From positions 124,001 through 188,000 of the forward strand of contig NZ_VJYD01000003.1 in the NCBI RefSeq assembly GCF_007341385.1: a stretch of 64,000 bases of DNA, read 5' to 3'. The notes beneath the pieces are model-generated. The model saw nothing but the letters and a program-made list of their open reading frames with translations. It had not been told where the DNA came from and searched no databases. The position numbers and the translations under genes were made by a program. Source of the stretch: Flavobacterium daemonense. GTDB taxonomy: Bacteria; Bacteroidota; Bacteroidia; Flavobacteriales; Flavobacteriaceae. This document shows, one piece after another, positions 16,701 to 24,100 of this stretch. How positions within the stretch are numbered: position 1 is the first letter of the stretch; each line of letters starts with the position of its first letter.

Positions 16701-17816
16701 TGCAGGATTGAGGCCTAAACTAGTTGCGTTATTTTGCGTTAAATCATAATTATAAATTCCGTTTGTGGTGTAACAAGCAATTAAGTTTTTGGCAGGTTTC
16801 ACTTTTAAATCGGTGATTTTTACTTCATCTTTAATGACACAGCCCGAAAGAGTGGCGGTAACTCCGTAAGTTCCAGATTTGTCAACGGTCAATGAACTGC
16901 TTGTTTCCCCAGAAATGACATTTCCGTCCAAAGTCCATTCGTAAGCATAATTTCCCACTAGACCAGATTGAAGTGTGATTTTTTCGCCTTCGCAGATTGT
17001 CCGGTCGGGCCCTAAATCCATAGCCGTGATAAAACTGCCTCCTTTTATGAAAACTGCCGAGTCATAACTGCTGTCATTGTAATCGCCAATTGCCAACTTT
17101 ATTCTGTACGTTCTATTTGGAATTACAGGCGAAGAAGCGGTTAAAACTTTGGTTTCACCTCGCATATTTATTGCCGATGTCGCAGGATTGCTCACATTAT
17201 AATGGTCAAACAAATTGGCATTGGCAGACAAACAAGAAGAATTATACTGAGTGTCTCTGATATTTTTTACCGAAACTGGCGTTGATGTCCCCGGAAGCAC
17301 GGCAAGATTTGAAGAAGTTCCGGTTGTTAAATCGGTTAAAATAAAAGCAAAAACATCACTGAAACCACATTGAAATTCGCCATATTCATTTGAAGCAAAA
17401 AGAAAATCGAAACTGAAATTGCTTGACAAAGGCGTAAAATCAAACTGAATATAACTCACATCGGTAATGGGGACCATTTGTCCGTTGCTGTCGCTAATGG
17501 CTTGCAAATCGGTATCGGTGTCATTATTTAAAATACTGCTTTCATTAGCGCCGGTGTATATTCCTTCGGTGTATTTGGCAATTCCGTTCCGAATAATAAT
17601 ACCTTCTGAAATTGGAAAATTAGGATTTGTATTTGTGAATTTGCCAATTCCCTGTGTGGACGAAAACTTGAAGTTGGTTTCATTGGCACAAGCATTTTTC
17701 ATTAGTTCTTCTCGCACAAGTTCAGGTACGGTCAGGCTTGTATCATCCACTATAATCCCCTGTGACAAAGCTATAGTCGAATAAAATAATAAAAATAGAA
17801 GAAGAGAATTTCTCAT
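13761..17816 (-). CDS. Large secreted protein: choice-of-anchor L domain, eight repeats, T9SS type B tag
   Basis: A 1351-aa exported protein, likely surface-bound. Signal peptide 1-18 (ends ALSQ). The choice-of-anchor L domain spans about 25-260 (TDVSYIQFDFTPLSSNFSFDFLFASNEYGEF). One immunoglobulin-like segment and two or three longer modules follow. Then come eight tandem repeats of about 85 residues, each built around C-x-S-Y-x-LPP, GxYY, GTxL and ITSSQTxYVYA, with paired cysteines. The last 90 residues are a gliding-motility-type C-terminal domain (KFFTPNNDGYNDTWNI ... IFDRYGKFIKQL), the type B T9SS signal. Proteins of this build are thought to be adhesins in gliding bacteria, but the ligand is unknown. 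Monocistronic. Confidence 0.88.
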   Translation of the reverse strand: MRNSLLLFLLFYSTIALSQGIIVDDTSLTVPELVREELMKNACANETNFKFSSTQGIGKFTNTNPNFPISEGIIIRNGIAKYTEGIYTGANESSILNNDTDTDLQAISDSNGQMVPITDVSYIQFDFTPLSSNFSFDFLFASNEYGEFQCGFSDVFAFILTDLTTGTSSNLAVLPGTSTPVSVKNIRDTQYNSSCLSANANLFDHYNVSNPATSAINMRGETKVLTASSPVIPNRTYRIKLAIGDYNDSSYDSAVFIKGGSFITAMDLGPDRTICEGEKITLQSGLVGNYAYEWTLDGNVISGETSSSLTVDKSGTYGVTATLSGCVIKDEVKITDLKVKPAKNLIACYTTNGIYNYDLTQNNATSLGLNPAEYSLLYFSSLAEANANGPAIPQNQLNSFTSVGNQTIYIKAVSLNNNNALCNNLISFDLLVTPPINLVKPPDLSFCNTKSGSVPVDLTVQQNVVLNGLNPSDYKITYHLSQAEANSGANSILNPNLFSTSLSQSPKTIWIRVQSLQNSFCYQTVNFNIIIYSLPPVNELPDVVACDSYTLPPITFGFYYTGPNGTGTRLNAGDVITKSGAYYIFSGPGPNNCTNENTFNLTFIREIEFPKEACGKYIVPNALAGGFFTEPGGNGDPIPRGTSFTSSQTIYYYAVIDGAVCSDIAVPFVVHPLPLVDKPDNVVTCDSYLLPPLVNGNYYTAPGGSGNQLNAGSQITSSRTLYVFANDGKCTNENSFKIDIINSQRFVPITQCGSYTLPAIAVGGYYDSPAGQGKNIPAGTVITSSQTVYYYAVTTTSPNCTIDLKYQITIKPLPPVDTPANRLECNSYVLPPLTNGNYFTATNGGGTALHAGDIIKATQTIYVFSVSPECTNEHSFTIEIRPLPDVDNFTDVVTCTNFKLPKLKNGKYYSATGGPHGTGSLIPEETIISTSQTIYIYNEWPDFANCNNETFFKININGIDVGTFQNIDACDSYTLPPLKLGNYYSQSGGKGTVISAGTVLTTSQTVYVYAIVGNRLTCSSEKSFTVNISKAPILVSTPDVAVCKSYALPVLTIGKYYSAPNATGVQYNPGDLITSTQRMYIYAIAPTNSSCISQDDFNITIYPLKDFTIKNGVICVDFQTGILLSPAQLNSGLNPSEYSIDWFFNGNKIFTGANYIAKEEGTYTVVPTKISPAVGADCGYNSATVKIEKSSPAIATLTITDAFEDDIDIIVNVTNGFGTYEYQLDDSDFQTNNIFSNVDSGEHVVAIKDTKGNCDNLILFANVLKYPKFFTPNNDGYNDTWNITDLSAQPDAVINIFDRYGKFIKQLRPSGPGWDGNYNGGPLPSSDYWFQVFYTQDQVKQVFRSHFSLKR

Positions 17817-18001
17817 AATCCTGATTTTATTAATTGGGGAGTTTAAAGGTACGAATGATTTTTATTTTAAAACCTGATTGTCAGTATTTTAAGATGTTAA
17901 TTTATTGTTTCGAATTATTTCCAGAATGTTTTGTGAAACTTCGATTAACTTTTTTAAAAAATAATTTTTCCTGCTGACAAACTGTTGTCACCAGCCCATT
18001 T

Positions 18002-18009
18002 TACTTTTG
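18002..18009 (+). promoter_or_regulatory. TAnnTTTG -7 box of the first DinB-fold gene
   Basis: TACTTTTG matches the consensus and ends 29 bases before the ATG at 18039. No well-placed -33 element is evident. Confidence 0.4.
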
Positions 18010-18038
18010 AAGTATAGAAATAATAAAACTTTAAAATC

Positions 18039-18524
18039 ATGAAAACAGTAGAAGCACAAGCACAAGTAATCACTTCAGAAGATTTATTGAAACACTGGCA
18101 AGGTCACCGCGCATTGACTCGCCGATTGATTGAAATTTTTCCAGAAAAAGATTTCTTCGAATTTTCGATTGGAGGCATGAGACCTTTTTCAAAATTAGTT
18201 GATGAACTTTTGGCAATTGCAGCTCCGGCGCTTAAAGGAATTGTAAATCGCGACAGCCAACCTTATACAGAAGGAAGCGAAAAGCTGATTTTTAAAGCGC
18301 AATATCTTGAAAAATGGGACGAGGCAACAGAAGAAATCAATAAATATTGGGAGCAATTATCAATTGAAGATTTTAGCGAAAAGTTCAATCTTTTTGGGCA
18401 ATATGAATTTCCAATCATTCAGAATATTTTGTATTTTATTGATAACGAAGTACATCACCGCGGACAAGCGTATGTTTATTTGAGAGCTTTAAATATTGAA
18501 CCTCCGTTTTTCTGGGAAAGATAA
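18039..18524 (+). CDS. DinB family protein (YfiT-like metal-dependent four-helix bundle)
   Basis: A 161-aa protein of the DinB/YfiT superfamily, which includes metal-dependent thiol transferases and many proteins of unknown substrate. The C-terminal signature NEVHHRGQAYVYLRAL (about 136-151) supplies metal-ligand histidines; a first ligand is probably His19 (HWQGHRALTRR) near the N-terminus. No signal peptide, so cytoplasmic. A second DinB-fold gene follows 200 bp downstream on the same strand, and a WYL-type regulator gene (now disrupted) lies convergent after that. Regulators of that class often control such small enzymes, but the link is inference. Confidence 0.8.
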   Translation: MKTVEAQAQVITSEDLLKHWQGHRALTRRLIEIFPEKDFFEFSIGGMRPFSKLVDELLAIAAPALKGIVNRDSQPYTEGSEKLIFKAQYLEKWDEATEEINKYWEQLSIEDFSEKFNLFGQYEFPIIQNILYFIDNEVHHRGQAYVYLRALNIEPPFFWER

Positions 18525-18565
18525 TCTGAGAATTCGTTGTAACTTTTTCGGTTTCTAAAAAGCTT

Positions 18566-18630
18566 TTAACCACAAATTACGCAAATTCACACAAAATTGA
18601 TTTGCGAAAATTTGTGTAATTTGTGGTTAA
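18566..18630. repeat. Long imperfect inverted repeat between the two DinB-fold genes
   Basis: The 22-bp arms at 18566-18587 and 18609-18630 match at 21 of 22 positions (TTAACCACAAATTACgCAAA type). The spacer is 21 bp. There is no T tract, so it is not a standard terminator. It resembles dispersed palindromes found between genes in flavobacteria. Confidence 0.6.
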
Positions 18631-18724
18631 ATTGGGCTTTATGATTTTGCAGATTTTCGGCCTGCTAACCAAATCTGTAGCTTCAAGTCTATCGTGGTTT
18701 ATGTAAAATCTAAAATTCACTGTT

Positions 18725-19225
18725 ATGAGTTTAAAAAAGATAATGTCAAATTATGCCGATTATAATTTATGGGTAAATAAGCAATTTGTGAATTGGCTTT
18801 CGCCGAAATCAGACGAATTGCTTTATACTGAAGTACCTTCGAGTTTTTCAACTATCATCAAAACACTTGATCATATTTGGTCAACAGAAGAATATTGGTT
18901 TTCGGTAATTTCTGAAACCGATTTATTTGAAAAGAAACCTGAAAATGAGCTTTCAAAAGAAGAAATTTTCTCAGGCCTATTAAATTCATCTGCAAAATTG
19001 AAGCATTTCATCAATTCATTGTCTGAAGACGATTTAAGTAAAGAAGTGAAAATCATAAATCCGTGGTTTGAATGTGAACTTCCAATTTCTGAATATTTGA
19101 TCCAAGTGATCAATCACGGTACGTATCATCGTGGTCAAATTGTAACGATGGGACGAAACATTGGAATTACAGACGCTTCAAATACCGATTATAATTTTTA
19201 TAATGTTATAAAAGCACAGAAATAA
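18725..19225 (+). CDS. DinB family protein
   Basis: A 166-aa protein of the same superfamily as the gene before it but only distantly similar. It has ADYNLWVNKQFVNWL near the N-terminus, a central HIWSTEEYWF (about 44-53, a ligand histidine followed by aromatic residues) and the C-terminal NHGTYHRGQIVTMGRNIG (about 136-153) with the remaining metal-binding histidines. Cytoplasmic. It ends directly at a bidirectional terminator shared with the disrupted regulator. Enzymatic activity cannot be deduced. Confidence 0.82.
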   Translation: MSLKKIMSNYADYNLWVNKQFVNWLSPKSDELLYTEVPSSFSTIIKTLDHIWSTEEYWFSVISETDLFEKKPENELSKEEIFSGLLNSSAKLKHFINSLSEDDLSKEVKIINPWFECELPISEYLIQVINHGTYHRGQIVTMGRNIGITDASNTDYNFYNVIKAQK

Positions 19226-19229
19226 AAAC

Positions 19230-19267
19230 AAAAAACTCCCGACGATAATCTCTCGGGAGTTTTTTTA
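19230..19267. terminator. Bidirectional terminator
   Basis: ACTCCCGA (19235-19242) pairs with TCGGGAGT (19253-19260), flanked by six A and seven T residues. It lies between the convergent DinB and WYL genes and touches the stop codon of the latter. Confidence 0.8.
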
Positions 19268-20032
19268 TAAAAGTCGTTGTTTGTTTATTTCCAATAATTC
19301 TAATGCGCGCACTTTAAGTCTTTCAGGTTCTAGAATAGTAGCATAATCGCCAAACATCAAGAACCAGCGTGCAAAACCGCTTTCGATATCACGGCACATA
19401 AAAGTCATTTCGATTTTGTCATCAACTTCTTTTTCCGAAACATAACCATGATATTTTTTTTCTGATGCTAAATATCGTGCTATTTTTTTCTCAATCAAGA
19501 TTCTGACTTTTGTTGTAGGACAGGTTTCGGTTTTAGTCAAATAGGTTTCCAGAGCGTTATGTTCAATAGTAAAATCGAGTTCTGTTTTTCGAATACCTTG
19601 AATTCGGTCGGTTCTAAACTGCCGATAATCTTGACGTAAATGGCAATAACCCAAAAAATACCAATTGTTATTATCATGAAAAACGCCAACGGGTTCAATA
19701 TTTCGTTGTGTCGTTTCGTCGGTATCAAAAGTTTTATATTGAAGCAAAATCTGTTTTTTCTCGGCAATTCCTTCAAAAAGAACGGCTAATGTATTTGGCG
19801 AATTATCGTTGAACATCGGTTCGGCTGTTTGCATCACAACTCTTGATTCAATATTCGAAAGCCAGTCTTTATCGGCACTTCTTAAAACCGACTTTAGTTT
19901 ATACATCGCCGATGCATAATGATTTCCCAGAGACGGATCAGTAAATTTCTGCATTAATTTCTCGGCAGCAATAAAACTGCTGACTTCCTCGCGCGTGAAC
20001 ATTACGGGAGGTAATCTATAACCTTCCATCAA
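19265..20032 (-). CDS. WYL domain fragment of the split regulator
   Basis: The 255-residue C-terminal part. It opens with MMEGYRLPPVMFTREEVSSF, the linker normally found just after the HTH domain, and holds the WYL ligand-binding domain (about 85-170, including NWYFLGYCHLRQDYRQFRTDRIQ) and the WCX extension (about 185-255). It has no DNA-binding domain of its own. If made by reinitiation at TTG 20032 or ATG 20029 it could at most act with the separate HTH piece. Confidence 0.7.
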   Translation of the reverse strand: MMEGYRLPPVMFTREEVSSFIAAEKLMQKFTDPSLGNHYASAMYKLKSVLRSADKDWLSNIESRVVMQTAEPMFNDNSPNTLAVLFEGIAEKKQILLQYKTFDTDETTQRNIEPVGVFHDNNNWYFLGYCHLRQDYRQFRTDRIQGIRKTELDFTIEHNALETYLTKTETCPTTKVRILIEKKIARYLASEKKYHGYVSEKEVDDKIEMTFMCRDIESGFARWFLMFGDYATILEPERLKVRALELLEINKQRLL

Positions 20033-20035
20033 AGC

Positions 20036-20221
20036 TTAACCAACTCCGGCTTCACTATAAATAGGAACACCAGAGGCTTCGAGCGTGCGGATGTCTCTGT
20101 AAATGGTTCTCAAACTACAGTCAAAACGATCTGCCAATTCTTGCGCTTTTACAATTTTCTTAGATTGTAATTGAATAAGAATGGCAACAATTCTATCAAA
20201 TCGTTTAGGGGTTTCGTCCAT
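20036..20221 (-). CDS. HTH fragment of the split WYL regulator
   Basis: The 61-residue N-terminal piece MDETPKRFDRIVAILIQLQS... with a DeoR/HTH_11-type winged helix (VKAQELADRFDCSLRTIYRD). It ends at the premature TAA. Alone it lacks the wing extension and effector domain and is likely unstable or inactive. Confidence 0.65.
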   Translation of the reverse strand: MDETPKRFDRIVAILIQLQSKKIVKAQELADRFDCSLRTIYRDIRTLEASGVPIYSEAGVG

Positions 20222-20280
20222 TTTTTTAAGTTAAAAGGTTCAGAGGTTCAAAGTTACAAAGGCAAAAGGTTTTGATAAAT

Positions 20281-20310
20281 AAAAAAGCTGTCCCAATTTG
20301 GAACAGCTTT
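20281..20310 (-). terminator. Terminator of the outer-membrane barrel gene
   Basis: On the minus strand AAAGCTGTTCC pairs with GGGACAGCTTT (one G-U pair), followed by a T run (the A run at 20281-20286 on the plus strand). Confidence 0.7.
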
Positions 20311-20334
20311 ATAATATGTAAATCAAATATAGAT

Positions 20335-20952
20335 TTAAAATTTGTACAAAAGACCAAACTTCGGCTGATCAAAGATATTGTTGAACAAGTTGATGTTTAA
20401 TTCGAATGTATTTGAAGACGGACCATTTTCTGGAGAAACGCTGTTGTACGATAGTAAGTTCGCCAGAACAAAAGTTACCGCAATATTTTTGGTTATAAAA
20501 TAGTTTAAACCAACATTAATATTCGCAGTTAAACTGTTGCTGTCATCAGATCCAGTGTTGTCTTCAATTTTGTTTCGGCCATAGCCTAAACCAGCTTCGC
20601 CATATGCTTTGAAACGTTTTTTGTCTAATTCCAATACATAATATCTTGCAAATCCTCCAATACCAAAAATATTAGTCTTTGTATTAGTTGATTCGTATTT
20701 GTCGCTTGAAAGACTAATTTGTCCGCCAACGGCAAATTTGTCATTTAGGAAGTATCCAAATTTGGGATTAAAAGCATAATAATCACGATCGCCGCCAGTA
20801 GCAATTTGCAAAGCACCTTCGATAAACATATCACCATGAGCAAAGGTGATACCTTTTGCAGAATTCATTTCAGAATTAACTTGATCTTCTTGCTGCGCAT
20901 GTGCAAAACAAAAAGTAAATAAGGCTAAAATAATTGAAAATTTGGTTTTCAT
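20335..20952 (-). CDS. Outer-membrane beta-barrel protein
   Basis: A 205-aa exported protein with signal peptide 1-19 (ends AHAQ). It has alternating strands typical of a small eight-stranded barrel (FAVGGQISLSSDKYES, GIGGFARYYVLELDKKRFKAYGEAGLGYGRNK, GLNYFITKNIAVTFVLANLLSY) and a C-terminal aromatic residue (GLLYKF, the last strand signal for barrel insertion). Related proteins are annotated as OmpW- or OmpX-like, but the substrate or role is not known. It is monocistronic with its own terminator. Porin activity is not implied by the sequence. Confidence 0.75.
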   Translation of the reverse strand: MKTKFSIILALFTFCFAHAQQEDQVNSEMNSAKGITFAHGDMFIEGALQIATGGDRDYYAFNPKFGYFLNDKFAVGGQISLSSDKYESTNTKTNIFGIGGFARYYVLELDKKRFKAYGEAGLGYGRNKIEDNTGSDDSNSLTANINVGLNYFITKNIAVTFVLANLLSYNSVSPENGPSSNTFELNINLFNNIFDQPKFGLLYKF

Positions 20953-21147
20953 AATCTTACAGTTTAAAAGTTGTAGGATTAAAAATACATTTTTTATTGT
21001 GAAATTAACTTTAAGTTCGATGAACTGCGTTAAAAATCAGGCATTTAATCTTTTTTTATTTGATAAATAAGATTAATCTTACTTAAAATTACTATATTTT
21101 TAACTATTTGAGGATCAGTTTAATTTACCCGAAAAGCCTCATTAAAT

Positions 21148-21174
21148 AAAAAAACCTCGCAAAGAGCGAGGTTT
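21148..21174 (-). terminator. Terminator of the FN3/GEVED gene
   Basis: On the minus strand AAACCTCGC, a 5-base loop and GCGAGGTTT are followed by a T run (A run at 21148-21154 on the plus strand), just after the stop codon at 21193. Confidence 0.8.
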
Positions 21175-21192
21175 CAGACTTAAATGAAATAG

Positions 21193-24100
21193 TTATTTCT
21201 TTATAAATTTCTTGAATTCTGTTTTCTCACCATCATTCAATTCAAGAATATAAATTCCTGATCCTAGTTTGCTGATCGCAATTCCAGTTTCATCAACTTT
21301 ACCTTGATCAACATTTTGACCAATTAAATTTGTTATCTTATATTTTACATTTTTATTTTCAGGAATTATAACAAATAATTTATCGTGAGCCGGATTTGGA
21401 TGTAAAACGTAGCCATTTTTCGAAGCATCATGATCTTCTACAGAAAGACTAGATTGAATATTTACAGTGTAATCTTCAACTTCTCCCAGGGCAAATGTTT
21501 CACAGCTTGTCGGTATTCCGCCTTGTTTCATAGAAACTCTCATTCTTGTTGAGCCATTTACAGCTGTGTTCGGAATTGTGAAAGTTCCATTTACGGCTGT
21601 TGATGCTACAAGTTCTGAACTCCACATTAACTCATTAGAATCAAAAGTCTTGTCTCCGTTTAAGTCAATCCAAACAGAAAACACATTCGATTTTCCGTTT
21701 GATGTCCATGTTTCTATCGTAATCGTATTGCTTTGTCCTTTTGCAATAGTTGTCGACATGGCAGTAAAGTCTGAATATCCGCCAATATCTGCTTTTGTCG
21801 TATTGTCTATCGAATTTAAATGGACTTTATTGATGTGTCCTTTCTCCGTATCAGTTCCGTTAGATTTGCAGTATGTAACTTCTTTCTCCGTGGTTACCTT
21901 AACAACGTTGCTCGGTTCTGATAAGTTCTTTGCTTTATCTTTTGCTTTTACACTAAATAAATAATCTCTTCCTAATGTTAAGTTTTTAACCGTATAAGTT
22001 GTTGTAGTTGAGGTGCCGATTAATGAATTGTCGATATAAATTTCATAGCTTGTTACACCAACATTATCTGTTGAAGCCGTCCAACTCAAAACCGTTGTTG
22101 TACCGCTCGTTTCAGCCGTCAGATTTTTTGGAGCTGTTGGCGGTGTAGAATCTTCTGGCAAAGTATCTACAATAACATTTTTACTTTCTTCTGATACATT
22201 TCCGTCAGCATCAACTGCTTTTACTGTAAAGGAATATCTTGTTTCAGGAATCAAAGTTGTGATTGTAAAAGTGGTGTTTGCTGTCGTAGCAAGTAAATAT
22301 GTTCCCTGATAAATATTGTAAGCTGTAACACCTACATTATCTGTAGATGCTGTCCAAGAAAGTGTTGTTCCCGATTTTGTCGTATTTGTTGCAACTAAAT
22401 TTGTTGGCGCGGTTGGTGGCGTTACATCTTGACCTTGCGTTGTTATAATCAATTTATCACTTGCAACCGAAACATTTCCCGCTTCATCTTTTGCTTTTAC
22501 GACAAACGTGTACATCGAACTTATTTTTAAGCCTGTAACATTGAAAGTAGTGGCAGAAGTTGTTCCAATTAAACTATAATCTTTATAAACTTCATATCCA
22601 GTAACGCCAACATTGTCTGTTGATGCAGTCCAAGACAAAGTTGTTGTATATTTTGTCGTATTGCTAGCCGAAAGATTCAATGGTGCTGTTGGAGCAATTA
22701 CATCGGCAGCCAAAGTAGTTGCGGCAACACTATTGCTTTCTAAAGAAGTGTTTCCAGAATAATCTTTAGCTTTTACCGTAAAATTGTAAACCGTTTCTGG
22801 ATTCAAGCCTGTAACCGTATATTGTGTATCTGCACTTGTAGCAGCAAGAACGCCGTTTTTATAAATTTCATAGCCAGTCACAGCGATATTATCAGTCGAA
22901 GCAGACCAAGATAAATCAACTGTTTTTGCTTTGATATTTGATGCTGTCAGATTTGTTGGAACAGTTGGTGCTTCAGATTCTATGATAGGTTTTTTAATGT
23001 CAATCGAATAATCTTCAATTTCGCCATAAACAAATTCTTCACAAGGTTTCGGAATTTCATTTCGTTTCACGCTTACTCTCATTCTAGTTCTTCCAACTTT
23101 TGAAGTAAGAGGCAACGTAAATTTTCCTTCAATAGATGTAAATGGTTCAGAATTATCGAATTTGCTCCAAACTAATTCACCTTCATCATCAAAATCTTTG
23201 TCGCCGTTCAAATCAATCCAAACTGCCAGACCATTTTTGTCAACACCGCTTGATCTCAACATTTGTAATGTAATCGTATATTCCTGACCAGGATTCAAGC
23301 TTGTGGTTTGTGTTGTAAAATCGCTATAATTAGCTACTGCTCCCAATGATGTAGCGTTATTGTTGATCGATCCTAAAATGACGCGATAAATTTTATTGCC
23401 ATCATCACTTGTTGCTTTTGTCGAGCAATATTTAGGGATTGCAACTGTAGTTACTGAAAGTACGTTGCTTGATATTTTGTTTGAACCTCCATCTCTTGCT
23501 ACTACCGTAAAAGAGTAAGTTGTTCCTTCTTTTAGTCCACTTACGTTATATTGAAAGACGTTGCCTCTTACAGAATAAAGCAAAGTTGAGCCATTATAAA
23601 TATCATAATAGGTTATAAATTCATCATCAGTAGCAGCGGTCCAAGACAAATTGGTCGTAATCGATGTAGTTTCAGATGCTGTAAGTTGAGGCGCAACTGT
23701 TGGTGGTGTAGTATCTTTTAATGTAGTTACCGAAATAGAAGTTTTTGCAGATTTATTTCCGAATTCATCAACCGCCTGAACACTAAAATCATACGCAATA
23801 TTATTTCCAAGTTCAATAATTGTCGCGCTAGTGTTGGTTACTGTTGTCAATAAAGTATCACCATAATATACTAAATAAGATATTCCACCTCCGTTATTGG
23901 TTGAAGGATCCCAAGCAATGGTGATTTTTGAAGCCGTTACAGTTGTTGCTCTAAGATTTGCAGGCGTTGTTGGGCTAGTATTATCTTTTGGAGTTGTTAC
24001 TGAAACCGGAACACTTGATTTTGAAAGAAGTCCGTTTGCATTTTTAGCTTTTACAGTAAACAAATAAGTGTTTCCTTGGCGTAATCCCGTAACATTAAAA

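Larger units (their letters stand above)
19265..20221 (-). pseudogene. YafY-type (HTH plus WYL) transcriptional regulator interrupted by one in-frame stop
   Basis: Two adjacent open frames are one gene. The first 61 residues end ...YSEAGVG, then TAA at 20038-20036; the very same frame continues with A-L-M-E-G-Y-R-L-P-P. In relatives this junction reads GVGY(x)LMEGYRLPP, so the TAA replaces a tyrosine codon (TAT or TAC) by one base change. Without the stop the product would be about 318 aa, normal for the family. It may be a recent natural loss, a sequencing error, or two polypeptides by reinitiation, since TTG-ATG follow the stop at once. Such regulators repress or activate nearby genes in response to small ligands. 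Confidence 0.75.

Noticed and set aside
17467..17784. 105-residue antisense open frame at the 5' end of the choice-of-anchor L gene
   Set aside because: It is fully opposite a supported signal peptide and domain. No promoter or family match.
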